A stretch of 64,000 nt of DNA from Candidatus Nitrohelix vancouverensis (GTDB lineage: Bacteria > Nitrospinota > Nitrospinia > Nitrospinales > VA-1). The notes under the pieces are model-generated. The model ran no database searches and had not been told where the DNA came from. It saw only the letters and a program-made list of their open reading frames with translations. The translations under genes and the position numbers were made by a program. Below are positions 53,503 to 62,775 of the stretch, piece after piece. Within the stretch, counting starts at the first letter, position 1, and each line of letters begins with the position of its first letter. Where the stretch lies: contig CP048620.1 in NCBI GenBank assembly GCA_015698305.1, forward strand, positions 2,750,001-2,814,000, given 5' to 3'.

Positions 53503-55268
53503 GCTGTATTCGCCTGGATCTGATGCAGTTTGTAAAAAATCCCCTTTTTCTCCAGCAGTTCCCGTCGCGTTCCATACTCGGCAATCTCCCCATCCTTCAA
53601 CACCAGCGCCTTGTCGACATGTTTGATCGTCGTCAAACGATGCGCAATGATGATGCTGGTGCGACCGCGAATGATTTCCTTCACGGCGGCATGCAACAAG
53701 GCTTCCGTCTCTGAATCCACGCTCGACGTGGCTTCATCCAGAATCAGGATACGCGGGTCCACCGCCAGAGCGCGCGCGAAGGACAATAACTGCCGTTGCC
53801 CCAGCGACAGGCCCTTCCCCTCTTCGCCGATATCGTGGTTGTATTTCTCGGGAAGCGTTTCTATGAACTCATGCGCGTAGACCGCGCGGGTCAGGGGTTG
53901 GATGTCATCCAAGGTCTTATCAGAATTGGAAAGGCGTATATTATCCAGAATATTTCCCGAGAACAAAAACACATCCTGCGGCACCAGCGCCATTTGACGC
54001 CTCAATTCGTACTTGTCCAATTCTCCAATGGATTGCCCGTCGAGACGGATTTCTCCGCGCGCGATGTCATAAAAACGGCAGAGCGCATTCACCAGCGTCG
54101 ATTTGCCCGAACCGGTCGCGCCGACAATCGCCAGACTCTCTCCCGGCTCCAGAGTGAATGAAACATCCTTCAAAACATAGTTGTCTTTCTGGTAGGCGAA
54201 CCACACCTTGTCGAATTCAACGCGGCCCTTGGGAGACGCAATCGGTTTCGGATTTTCAGGATTGGGAACTTCCTCCGGCGTGTCGAGCAGTTCAAAAATG
54301 CGTTCGGAAGAAGTCATCGCCGTCTGGATGATATTGAATTTTTCCGCAAGGTCCCGGATCGGCTCGAAAAACTTCTGCAGGTATTGCAGGAAAGCGATCA
54401 ATACGCCAAGCTGTATTTCCTCCTGAATGAAACGCCCTCCTCCATACCAGATCGCCAGGCCAATGGCGGCGGAACTGAACACGTCAATGGAAGGCATGAA
54501 GACGGCGTTGTAATGCAGGGCGCGTAAATCCTCGCGCAGTTTGTCGCTGTTGGCGCTTGAAAATTTTCCGTAAAATTCCTTCTCCTTGCTGAACAATTGC
54601 AAGGCTTCCATTCCCGAAATATTTTCCTCCAGCGCCGTGTTCAGTCGGGTCAGATGCGCCCGGTTCTTTCTCAAGGCGTCGCGCGCCCGCACGCGATAAT
54701 ACTGCGTCGCCATCACCAAAAAAGGAAATACCGCGCACACCACCAACGCCAGACGCCAGTCGAGATACCAGAGTACGCAGAAAATTCCCACCAGCGTGAA
54801 CAGGTCGTTGAAGACCAGTATCAAACCCGAGGTCAACATTTCGTTGAGGACTTCAACGTCGTTGACGACTCGAGTCACCAGTTTGCCGATGGGCGTCTGG
54901 TCAAAATAGCGAAAAGACATGCGATGCAAATGCGCGAAGGCGCGCGTGCGCAAATCCAGCATCACCCGTTGTCCGATCGACTGCATCAGCCAGGTCTGCG
55001 CAAACTGGCAGATGAAAGTGAACACCAGCACGCCAAGATAAATCAAAGCCAGCTTGTCCAGACCCTCCAGCTTGCCGACGGAGATATGATCGTCGATAGC
55101 GATCTTGGTCAGATAAGGACCCGCCAGGTTCAGCATGGAAACTGCAAACAACATGCTGATGGCTAAAATCGCCAGCCCCGAATAAGGTTTCAGGTAAAGC
55201 AGAATCCGGCGAAACAGCGTCCAGTCGAGATAACGCTCCTGAAGATTTTCCTGACGCTCGTCGTTCAT
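53499..55268 (-). CDS. ABC exporter half-transporter (canonical Walker B subunit)
   Basis: 589 residues. The six-helix ABC membrane domain (about 30-310) precedes the ATPase domain with Walker A GATGSGKSTLVNALC, Walker B LILDEATSSVDSE (catalytic Glu present) and the H-loop IAHRLTTI. Its signature motif is LSLGQRQ instead of LSGGQ. It overlaps the upstream gene by 4 bp. Together with that gene it forms a heterodimer with one degenerate site, a plan known from TM287/288 and BmrCD. The substrate is unknown. Confidence 0.92.
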   Translation of the reverse strand: MNDERQENLQERYLDWTLFRRILLYLKPYSGLAILAISMLFAVSMLNLAGPYLTKIAIDDHISVGKLEGLDKLALIYLGVLVFTFICQFAQTWLMQSIGQRVMLDLRTRAFAHLHRMSFRYFDQTPIGKLVTRVVNDVEVLNEMLTSGLILVFNDLFTLVGIFCVLWYLDWRLALVVCAVFPFLVMATQYYRVRARDALRKNRAHLTRLNTALEENISGMEALQLFSKEKEFYGKFSSANSDKLREDLRALHYNAVFMPSIDVFSSAAIGLAIWYGGGRFIQEEIQLGVLIAFLQYLQKFFEPIRDLAEKFNIIQTAMTSSERIFELLDTPEEVPNPENPKPIASPKGRVEFDKVWFAYQKDNYVLKDVSFTLEPGESLAIVGATGSGKSTLVNALCRFYDIARGEIRLDGQSIGELDKYELRRQMALVPQDVFLFSGNILDNIRLSNSDKTLDDIQPLTRAVYAHEFIETLPEKYNHDIGEEGKGLSLGQRQLLSFARALAVDPRILILDEATSSVDSETEALLHAAVKEIIRGRTSIIIAHRLTTIKHVDKALVLKDGEIAEYGTRRELLEKKGIFYKLHQIQANTA

Positions 55269-57016
55269 TGCAATGCGATTTCCATTTCCATGGCCAGAAC
55301 CTGGTTATTGTAGGTTTCCGCGTAACGCCCCTTGTTTGCCATGAGAGTATTGAAATCCCCTTTCTCGCTGATGACCCCGCGCTCCATGTAAATGATCTGG
55401 TCGGCCCGACGAAGCGCAGGCAAACGATGCGATACCAGAATGAGCGTCGAACCTTCCATTTCTTTTGCGATATTCTCCATGACGCGCGCCTCGGTTTCCA
55501 CATCCAGACCGGACAATGCGTCGTCCAGAATCAAGACTTCAGGGCGAACCAGCAGGATACGGGCCAGAGCGACGCGCTGTTTCTGTCCGCCGGATAAGGA
55601 AACGCCGCGCTCTCCCACCAGCGTTTCCAGTCCGTCGGGGAAACGCTCCAACTCCCCGGCAAGCCCGGCATTGGCGGCGGCGCGATTGATTTCTTCGAGC
55701 GTTGCCTGAGGACGACCCAAAGCGATGTTCTCGCGGATCGTCATCGAAAACAGAAACGGTTCCTGCCCTACAAAGCCAACCCAGCGACGCAAGGACTCCA
55801 GACTCAGACTATTAAGATCGTGTCCGCCAACCTTCACCGACCCCGACTGCGGATCGTACAAGCGAGGGATCAGCTTCACCAGACTGCTCTTGCCAGAACC
55901 AACCGAACCCGTTATCGCCAGCACGCTTCCTTTGGGGATGAGCAGATCGATCTGCCGCAATGCGGGACTCGCAGCGCCGGGATAAGTGAAACTTGCATCG
56001 CAAAATTCAATGTCCCCATCCGGGTCGACCGCCGTCGCCGTTGCGGAATCGGCTATTTTGGGTTCCGCCTGAAAAATTTCATGCACCCGTTTCATCGCCG
56101 CCCGGCCCTTTTGCGCCAGATTCACCACATAGCCCATTCCCATCATCGGCCAGGACAACATCATTAAATAACCGTTGAAGGCGACAAAATCGCCAAGCGT
56201 CATCTCACCCGCAAGCGTCGCCTTGCCTCCGACCCAAAGGGAAATCAGGGCCGCAATACCCAGCGTGAACATATAAGACGGGCTGAACGTTCCATACAAC
56301 TTGGCGACGTTGAGATTTTTTTCGACGTATTCCTGATTGAGCTTGTTGAATTTTTTCTTCTCCTGCTCTTCCTGCACAAAGGAATGCAAGGTTCGAACGC
56401 CCGCTATATTCTCCTGCACCAGCGTCGTTATTTTAGCCAGATGCGTTTGGACAATTTCATGACGCTTGCCGATTTCCCGAATGAATCCAAAAAACAAAAA
56501 CGATACGATGGGCAGAGGCAATACAACCCACAGAGTCAGCATGGGGTGAATCATCAACATCAATATAAGAGCGGCAACGATCACCACCACGGCGTCTACC
56601 AGGATCAAAAGCCCCAGCCCAAAAAAATCCCGCACGGCGCGCAGATCGTTGGTGGCGCGCGACATCAGATCGCCTGTTGAAAAACGCAGGTAAAAGGATT
56701 TGTCCAGCTTGAGCAGGTGTTGCAACAGATAGTCGAGGAGATCGCGTTCGATTTTACGCGAGGGACCGAAAAGAAATTTTCGCCAGCCAAAGCGACACAC
56801 CGCCTGAATGACCGAGACCAGCGCGATCAGCAAAGCCAGCCCGATCATGTCGTCCCGATGCGCCGCTTGCGGGAGGCTGTCGATGACTTCCTTCAACAGC
56901 CAGGGAATCGCCAGTCCTGCCGCATCCGTCACCAGAAGCGCAAGGATGCCCCAGGCAAATTCCTTGCGATATTTGAGGAAGAAGGGAAGAAAGAATTTTA
57001 TGTTATCGAACTTCAT
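55265..57016 (-). CDS. ABC exporter half-transporter (degenerate Walker B subunit)
   Basis: 583 residues with six membrane helices and an ATPase domain. Walker A is GSVGSGKSSLVKLIP, the signature LSGGQKQRVALARILL is standard, but the Walker B reads LILDDALSGLD, with Asp in place of the catalytic Glu. With the partner's LSLGQ signature this yields one impaired ATP site and one active site. It is transcribed before its partner. Exported lipid, peptide or drug cannot be distinguished from sequence. Confidence 0.92.
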   Translation of the reverse strand: MKFDNIKFFLPFFLKYRKEFAWGILALLVTDAAGLAIPWLLKEVIDSLPQAAHRDDMIGLALLIALVSVIQAVCRFGWRKFLFGPSRKIERDLLDYLLQHLLKLDKSFYLRFSTGDLMSRATNDLRAVRDFFGLGLLILVDAVVVIVAALILMLMIHPMLTLWVVLPLPIVSFLFFGFIREIGKRHEIVQTHLAKITTLVQENIAGVRTLHSFVQEEQEKKKFNKLNQEYVEKNLNVAKLYGTFSPSYMFTLGIAALISLWVGGKATLAGEMTLGDFVAFNGYLMMLSWPMMGMGYVVNLAQKGRAAMKRVHEIFQAEPKIADSATATAVDPDGDIEFCDASFTYPGAASPALRQIDLLIPKGSVLAITGSVGSGKSSLVKLIPRLYDPQSGSVKVGGHDLNSLSLESLRRWVGFVGQEPFLFSMTIRENIALGRPQATLEEINRAAANAGLAGELERFPDGLETLVGERGVSLSGGQKQRVALARILLVRPEVLILDDALSGLDVETEARVMENIAKEMEGSTLILVSHRLPALRRADQIIYMERGVISEKGDFNTLMANKGRYAETYNNQVLAMEMEIALQ

Positions 57017-57073
57017 TAATTTTCATGAGAGAAAAACCGGCAGAAGTGCGACGGGGAAAGCAGGCGGGGACTT

Positions 57074-57796
57074 CTATGCAATGTCTTTGGTCAGCACCAT
57101 CAAAAGGATGCCCATTCCCATACACAACAGGTTTTTAAAACCACCCTGATGTTCTTCATACACCGTTGGCAAAAGATCGCCAATTGAAATAAATAAAAAA
57201 GTCCCCGCAGATAGGCCGATGGCGACGCCAAGTGCGTATTCGCTCAACCCATCCAGGATAGAAACCGCAAACAAGGCCCCCACCGGCGTTGCCAGAGAAA
57301 AAATCAGCATAGAAACCAGAATGCGGTTTTTAGAATACTCTCCGCCCTTAACCAGCATTCCTCCCAAAGCCAAGGCCGCAGGAAATTTATGCACCGCAAC
57401 CGCAGTGAAAATGACCAGGCTCAAGTTCATCATTTCGCCCGCGCCAATGGCGATGCCTTCCAGCAAACTGTGGAAGCCAATGCCGAAATACGCCGCCAAT
57501 CCCACTTTGTGAAAATCGCATTCGCCTTCTTCGCAGGGATGAACCATGATGAATTTTTCCATCAGGAAAATCATTAAAAATCCCAGCATGATGGGGACGC
57601 CCAGATTATCTCCAAGAACCGTGGAAATCTCCGGCAACATGTGAAAGAAAACGGCGCCCAGCAAAACGCCCGCGCAAAAACTGATGACCAGGCGAAAGGT
57701 CCCCTTGGACAAAATTTTCACGGTGGGAATCCACCCGCCCAGCATGGTGATCGCAAATACAAAAAGAAGAAAAAGATAAAAAGACGCCTGTTCCAT
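57074..57796 (-). CDS. ZIP-family divalent metal transporter
   Basis: 240 residues with about eight hydrophobic segments. The metal-coordinating motifs in the fourth and fifth helices are HSLLEGIAIGAG and HKFPAALALG. The His/Cys loop (MVHPCEEGECDFHK) is cytoplasmic in predicted topology. ZIP proteins bring zinc, iron or manganese into the cytoplasm. It lies upstream of the ABC exporter genes on the same strand. The adjacent palindrome GTCACT-N5-AGTGAC may be its operator. Confidence 0.9.
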   Translation of the reverse strand: MEQASFYLFLLFVFAITMLGGWIPTVKILSKGTFRLVISFCAGVLLGAVFFHMLPEISTVLGDNLGVPIMLGFLMIFLMEKFIMVHPCEEGECDFHKVGLAAYFGIGFHSLLEGIAIGAGEMMNLSLVIFTAVAVHKFPAALALGGMLVKGGEYSKNRILVSMLIFSLATPVGALFAVSILDGLSEYALGVAIGLSAGTFLFISIGDLLPTVYEEHQGGFKNLLCMGMGILLMVLTKDIA

Positions 57797-57843
57797 TAAT
57801 TCAAACCGTTTCCTGTTGAGCGCTGTAGATATTAGGCAGGACT

Positions 57844-57860
57844 GTCACTCTTAAAGTGAC
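57844..57860. promoter_or_regulatory. 6-bp inverted repeat upstream of the ZIP gene
   Basis: GTCACT (57844-57849) and AGTGAC (57855-57860) are separated by five bases, about 50 bp before the minus-strand ZIP start. Candidate operator; no known regulator motif is identified. Confidence 0.35.
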
Positions 57861-57972
57861 GGGAATCATTTGATTTCCCTAGTCCTTTGATTCAATTTGG
57901 GATAATATGATGCCAAATTTTCAAGGAGGATTCTTTTTCAGATCCTACTGCTATTGTGGCCGAGTATTGAAC

Positions 57973-58003
57973 TTGAAAACGTATCACAAACAATTCCTAT
58001 AAT
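57973..58003 (+). promoter_or_regulatory. Candidate promoter of manC
   Basis: A perfect TATAAT (57998-58003) is preceded at 19 bases by TTGAAA (57973-57978). The spacing is longer than ideal. The start codon follows after about 70 bases. Confidence 0.4.
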
Positions 58004-58071
58004 CTATCATATTCAAATCAGGACTCTTATTTGCTCTGTCCGGTTTGACATCCCAAATTCCGATTTCACAA

Positions 58072-59511
58072 ATGTTGTTCAATATCATTCTGGCGGGAGG
58101 TAGCGGAACCCGGTTCTGGCCCCAAAGCCGCGAAAATCATCCCAAGCAACTGTTGAAGCTCGGCGGCAACGACACCCTGATCCAGCAAACGCTCCAGCGC
58201 CTGCTCGCTTTGGCTCCATTGGAGCGGACTTTCATCATCACGGGTGAGGCCCACGCCACCGAAACCTGTCGTCAATTACAGGGTCGCGGATTTGACTCCG
58301 GCAATCTTGTCGCCGAACCTGCCAGTCGAAACACCGCATCCGCGATCGCCCTCGCCGCGCATCTCACGGCTCAAATCGATCCCGACGCCGTCATGGCGAT
58401 TTATCCGTCCGATCATTTCATCGGCGATCTTGAACGCTTCAACGAAGCGGCGACGCAAGCCGCCGATCTGGCTCTGCAGGGCTATCTGGTGACCTTGGGG
58501 ATTCAGCCCAATCGACCGGAGACCGGCTTCGGTTATATCAAAAAAGGCGATTCCCTTAACATCGGACAGGGAGCGTTTCAAATTGAAAAGTTCACAGAAA
58601 AACCATCCGCTGACAAAGCGGCCGAATTTTTAAAACAAGGCGGCTATTACTGGAACAGCGGCATGTTCTTCTGGAAGGCCAGCGTCTTTCTCGAAGAATT
58701 GCAAAGCCACCTACCCAATACCGCCAGCGCCTTGCAGGGCATTGCAGACTGCCTGACGCAGAAAAGCGGAAAGTTTCCTTTTCAAACACTGGATGCCAAG
58801 GGCAAAAGCAAATACGAAGGGCTTGAATCCATATCGGTGGATAACGGAGTCATGGAAAAATCCAAACGCTCTGCCGTAATACCCGCAGACATTGGTTGGA
58901 ACGACGTCGGCTCCTGGAGCGCGCTCGATGAAATCATGAAGAAGGACGCCTCTGGGAACATCATTTCAGGAGACGTGATTCCCGTCGATTGCCGCAACTC
59001 GATCATACAAGGGTCCAGCCGCCTGCTCGCCGTTCTCGGCATCGAAGACACCATCATCGTCGACACCGAAGACGCGCTTTTGATTTGCGACAAAAACCGG
59101 GCGCAGGAAGTCAAGCAGATCGCCGCCGCCATCAACAAGGAAAAACGCAAAGAAGCGCGCGAACCCAACACCGTCGTCAAACCCTGGGGAAGCTACACCA
59201 CTCTTGAAACGAATAATAATTATCTCGTGAAACGCATCGAAGTCCTGCCCGGCGAAAAACTGAGTCTGCAATCGCACACCGGTCGAAGCGAACGCTGGAC
59301 CGTGATCCAGGGAATCGCCGAAGCGGAAAAAGACGGGGAAACCTTTCGGCTCTCCAGCAACGAATCCATCTACATCCCCCAGGGAGCCAAACACCGTCTG
59401 GGAAATCCGGGAGAAGAGCTGTTGGTCATCATTGAAATTCAGACCGGCCCACTGCTCGATGAAAACGACATCACCCGCTACGAGGATTTGTACGGACGCG
59501 AAGGCTCCTGA
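58072..59511 (+). CDS. manC: Mannose-1-phosphate guanylyltransferase / mannose-6-phosphate isomerase
   Basis: About 479 residues from ATG 58072; TTG 58045 is an alternative. The nucleotidyltransferase motif ILAGGSGTRFWPQSR and KQLLKLGG lie at the N-terminus. The C-terminal cupin domain (KPWGSYTTLE, EKLSLQSHTGRSERWTVIQG, YIPQGAKHRLGNPG) carries the isomerase function. It converts fructose-6-phosphate through mannose-6-phosphate and mannose-1-phosphate to GDP-mannose for polysaccharide or glycan synthesis, with phosphomannomutase supplied elsewhere. A glycosyltransferase gene lies 1.1 kb further on, on the other strand. Confidence 0.95.
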   Translation: MLFNIILAGGSGTRFWPQSRENHPKQLLKLGGNDTLIQQTLQRLLALAPLERTFIITGEAHATETCRQLQGRGFDSGNLVAEPASRNTASAIALAAHLTAQIDPDAVMAIYPSDHFIGDLERFNEAATQAADLALQGYLVTLGIQPNRPETGFGYIKKGDSLNIGQGAFQIEKFTEKPSADKAAEFLKQGGYYWNSGMFFWKASVFLEELQSHLPNTASALQGIADCLTQKSGKFPFQTLDAKGKSKYEGLESISVDNGVMEKSKRSAVIPADIGWNDVGSWSALDEIMKKDASGNIISGDVIPVDCRNSIIQGSSRLLAVLGIEDTIIVDTEDALLICDKNRAQEVKQIAAAINKEKRKEAREPNTVVKPWGSYTTLETNNNYLVKRIEVLPGEKLSLQSHTGRSERWTVIQGIAEAEKDGETFRLSSNESIYIPQGAKHRLGNPGEELLVIIEIQTGPLLDENDITRYEDLYGREGS

Positions 59512-59553
59512 ATTTAACAGGCTTTACAGTCGCTCGTCTCCAGCATAAAAAAA

Positions 59554-60702
59554 TCACCTCAAAACGCGAAGCAGATTTCCCGCCGCGTAAGCGCGAACCG
59601 CTTCATTCGAATCCCCGAGCAAACGAACCAGCAGAGCAAAGGCATCGCTCCCACCCATCATGCCAATCGCGCGCGTCGCAGAAGACCGTACGCGAATATT
59701 GGGGTCCCGCGACGCCCAGGCCAGCAGATTCGCCTGATTGTGCAAGTGAATGTCCCCCATCGCCCGCGCCGCCGCGCTCCGGATTCCAAAATCCGGATCC
59801 GTTAACAATTGCTCAAAAACGCCATCGCAAGCGTTTTGCTTGAAACGTTTCAGCGCAACGGCGGCGGCGATCCGCACCATTCCGTCGGCGTCCGAGCACA
59901 AACCAATCAGCATATCCCGCGTGTAATGAGACGGCAATGCCCCCAGCTCCAAAGCCGCCTGATGACGAATCGAAGGATTGGCCGAATGCATCAATTCACG
60001 CAAGCGAGGCAATATATCCGGCTTGGCGTTTTTGCCGATCGCCTTCAAACCGTAAAAAATAATTTCATCCTCCGGGTCATTCAACAAATCCACCAAATGA
60101 CGATAGGCCTTCTCTTCGCCTATTTTTCCCAGATGACCGATCGCATGGTATTTATAAACCACATCCTGTCGTTTCAAGGGCTCCAGCAACTGCGCGTAAT
60201 GCTCCGGCTCGCCCAGTTTGATCAAAGCCGCCGCCGCCGCAAAACGAACGGGAGGGTCCGGCGCATCCAGAAAAGGTCGTATCTGCTCTTTGTAACGAAC
60301 TCCGCCCAGATCGCCCAGCATTTCCAGGGCCGTCGATTTGACCCATATATTGCTGTCGTCTTTCAATTTTTCTGCAAGAGCAAGCGCCTCCGACTCCGAT
60401 ATCGTCTTCATTCCCTGAAGAGCGAACAGGCGCGTGTTGTGATAAAAATCCTCCGCTGATTTCTGTAAAAACGGGATCATCGCCGGGCTTTTAGACTCGC
60501 CCGCCGCTCTCGCCGCCGCGCTACGGACGTATGAATTCTCGCTCTGCGCTGCCTGCTCCAGAATCTGAATACACTGGTCGCGTAATTTGCTGATCGCCGC
60601 CATCGGTTTTTCATCAGCCTGAGCCAGGGCAGACAAAACGCATATAAAAAGAGCGACGGATAAAATGAATTTCAAACCTGATTTAATGTGCATGAATGTC
60701 AC
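59554..60702 (-). CDS. Secreted HEAT-repeat protein
   Basis: 382 residues from GTG 60702 (ATG 60693 is a second option). The frame overlaps the upstream glycosyltransferase by 20 bp. A signal peptide (LKFILSVALFICVLSALAQA) is followed by about ten HEAT/PBS-lyase repeats of about 31 residues, each with the AAxALGxxG-like pattern (RSAAARAAGE, AAAALIKLGE, RHQAALELGAL, RSAAARAMGD, RSSATRAIGMMG, RAYAAGNLL). It is a periplasmic protein-binding scaffold by fold. Partner and function are unknown. Overlap with the glycosyltransferase gene suggests cotranscription. Confidence 0.82.
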   Translation of the reverse strand: MTFMHIKSGLKFILSVALFICVLSALAQADEKPMAAISKLRDQCIQILEQAAQSENSYVRSAAARAAGESKSPAMIPFLQKSAEDFYHNTRLFALQGMKTISESEALALAEKLKDDSNIWVKSTALEMLGDLGGVRYKEQIRPFLDAPDPPVRFAAAAALIKLGEPEHYAQLLEPLKRQDVVYKYHAIGHLGKIGEEKAYRHLVDLLNDPEDEIIFYGLKAIGKNAKPDILPRLRELMHSANPSIRHQAALELGALPSHYTRDMLIGLCSDADGMVRIAAAVALKRFKQNACDGVFEQLLTDPDFGIRSAAARAMGDIHLHNQANLLAWASRDPNIRVRSSATRAIGMMGGSDAFALLVRLLGDSNEAVRAYAAGNLLRVLR

Positions 60703-61567
60703 TGGTTTCCGCTTCGGATTTTTCTAAATATTTATTCATAATCGTTCTGTATTTCTCTGCATCCTGAACTTTGCCGCGTTTGTCGCAACCCAGCGCCAGA
60801 ATACGACATTTTTCAGCCAGTTCCCCTATAGTCAGAGATCGTTGAGATGGGTTCAAGTTCCCCGACTCCAGGAGATTCAAAAGCGAGCGAACACGAAAGC
60901 GATCCATCCCCCAGTGTTTGTGCGATAACTGGTCCGCATGGCCGCCGCGCTTTATCATCAATTTCTCATCGATCAATTCAATGCGGAACTGCGCCGCAAT
61001 CCGCAACCAGAGGTCATAATCCTCACAGGCCGGAAGCGATTCGTCAAAGCCACCCACCCTATCGAACAGTTCCTTTTTTAACAATATCGAAGAAGGGCTG
61101 ACAATGCAAAACGGCAGACAACGCTCAAAAATATCTCCTCCATGCTTCGCATGTTTCGACATCGGGTTGACCCTCCTGCCGCGACGTATCCAGATTTCAT
61201 CGGTATGAACCGCCATCGCCTCAGGGTGTTTTCGCATCCACTCCATTTGCACTTCCAACTTGTTCTCCAGCCACAGATCGTCTGAATCCAGAAAACAGAT
61301 ATAAGCTCCGCGCGCCGCCTGCACCCCAATGTTTCTCGCCCTTGAAACGCCGCCATTCTCTTGTAGAAAAATAAACCGAACCTGTGGGAAGTCTGAGGTC
61401 AGGGTTTCCGTTCCATCGCTGGACCCGTCATCCACAACAAAAACTTCATAATTTCTGAAAGTTTGATTTATAATAGAGGAAAGACAATCCTTTAAGAAAT
61501 TCTTGCGGTTATAGGTCGGCACGATGATCGAAACTTCCGGCGCCTGTTTGTTTTGACTTTCTGCCAT
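60683..61567 (-). CDS. Family 2 glycosyltransferase
   Basis: 294 residues. The GT-A fold motifs are VSIIVPTYNRKNFLKDCLSS, VVDDGSSDGTE and the metal-binding CFLDSDDLWLENKL. There are no membrane segments, so it acts in the cytoplasm or at its face. It probably transfers a sugar to a lipid- or protein-linked acceptor. manC, about 1 kb away on the opposite strand, supplies GDP-mannose, but the donor is not proven. Confidence 0.9.
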   Translation of the reverse strand: MAESQNKQAPEVSIIVPTYNRKNFLKDCLSSIINQTFRNYEVFVVDDGSSDGTETLTSDFPQVRFIFLQENGGVSRARNIGVQAARGAYICFLDSDDLWLENKLEVQMEWMRKHPEAMAVHTDEIWIRRGRRVNPMSKHAKHGGDIFERCLPFCIVSPSSILLKKELFDRVGGFDESLPACEDYDLWLRIAAQFRIELIDEKLMIKRGGHADQLSHKHWGMDRFRVRSLLNLLESGNLNPSQRSLTIGELAEKCRILALGCDKRGKVQDAEKYRTIMNKYLEKSEAETSDIHAH

Positions 61568-61619
61568 GATCCGATGCTAGGAATTATAAATGACGTCGTG
61601 GGATGGGGCGATAAATCCC

Positions 61620-61648
61620 TTGACAAAACAGCGAATTTCACCTAAAAA
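61620..61648 (+). promoter_or_regulatory. Candidate promoter of the polyprenyl synthase gene
   Basis: TTGACA (61620-61625), a 17-base spacer and TAAAAA (61643-61648) precede the start codon by about 70 bases. It faces away from the divergent glycosyltransferase. Confidence 0.5.
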
Positions 61649-61716
61649 GAGGGTTCCTTTTCGCCCCCCCAGTTAAGCTAAGTTATTAATATTAATGCAA
61701 GAGCTACGGAATTTGA

Positions 61717-62712
61717 ATGGAATTCACCGAAGTCACAGCTGAGTTGAAAGAGGACTTGGCAAAAATTGAAAAGGCTATCAAAGTAAATTACAAATCCGAC
61801 ATTCCCCTCATTCCGGGTATGACGAGCTATTTGATGAACGGGGGCGGCAAACGCATCCGGCCAATATTGTTATTGCTTTGCGCCAAGCTTGGAGGTCGAA
61901 CGGTTGACGACGAAGTGGTCAACCACGGATGCGTCGTTGAATACATCCACACCGCAACCCTTCTGCATGACGACGTCGTTGATGAAACCACCGTACGACG
62001 CGGGCATGAAACTGTCAACTCCAAATGGGGAAGCGACGCCAGCATTCTGGTTGGGGACTTCCTGCTCTCGCGCGCCATCCTTCTGCTGGCCGACAACAAC
62101 GACGCGGCTATCATTCAAGCCGTTGCCGGAGCCGCCAAAATTCTGGTTGAAGGCGGTATCAAAGAATACGCGAACGCGCGAAAAATAGACGTCACCGAAG
62201 AGCATTGTCTCGACGTTATCTATCGAAAAACTTCCTCAATTATAACAGCAAGCTGTCAGGTGGGTATGTTGCTCGCCAAGGGAACTCCCGAGCAGGTCAA
62301 AGCAGTGGTCGATTTTGGCGACCAGTTTGGAATGGCCTTTCAATTGATGGACGACGCGCTGGATTACGACGGCGATGAATCCATCCTCGGCAAGCCGCCG
62401 GGAACCGATTTCAAAGAAGGCCATGTGACGCTCCCTTTGCTACATCTTTACACCCACTCTTCTGATACGGTCAAAAAAGAGATCGAAGATTTCATTCAGA
62501 ACGAGAATATCAGCGATAAGGACTTCCAATACATTCTGGGGCGAATGCGCGACGCCAAATCCATTGAGTACACTCAGGATCTGGCTCGCAACTACATGGA
62601 TCAGGCCAAAAACTCTCTGGAAAAAACCCAGTTCAAGACCCCGGAAATCAGAGAACGTCTGTATGCGATCGCAAATTACATTATCGAGCGCCACACTCCC
62701 GTAAGAACCTGA
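61717..62712 (+). CDS. All-trans polyprenyl diphosphate synthase
   Basis: 331 residues. The first aspartate-rich motif is LLHDDVVDETTVRRG, the second is FQLMDDALDYDGDE, and GGKRIRPILLLLCA is the N-terminal signature. It elongates FPP or GPP with IPP, making the side chain of a quinone. Chain length (octa- or heptaprenyl) cannot be told from the sequence. The residues before the first motif are small (TATL), consistent with a long product. Its position before the AMMECR1 gene is not known to be functional. Confidence 0.92.
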   Translation: MEFTEVTAELKEDLAKIEKAIKVNYKSDIPLIPGMTSYLMNGGGKRIRPILLLLCAKLGGRTVDDEVVNHGCVVEYIHTATLLHDDVVDETTVRRGHETVNSKWGSDASILVGDFLLSRAILLLADNNDAAIIQAVAGAAKILVEGGIKEYANARKIDVTEEHCLDVIYRKTSSIITASCQVGMLLAKGTPEQVKAVVDFGDQFGMAFQLMDDALDYDGDESILGKPPGTDFKEGHVTLPLLHLYTHSSDTVKKEIEDFIQNENISDKDFQYILGRMRDAKSIEYTQDLARNYMDQAKNSLEKTQFKTPEIRERLYAIANYIIERHTPVRT

Positions 62713-62775
62713 TCTCCTAATCGCTTCACGCCGCTGTCGAAGCATTGGCATCAATGTTCACAGGAGGTCAGCTTC

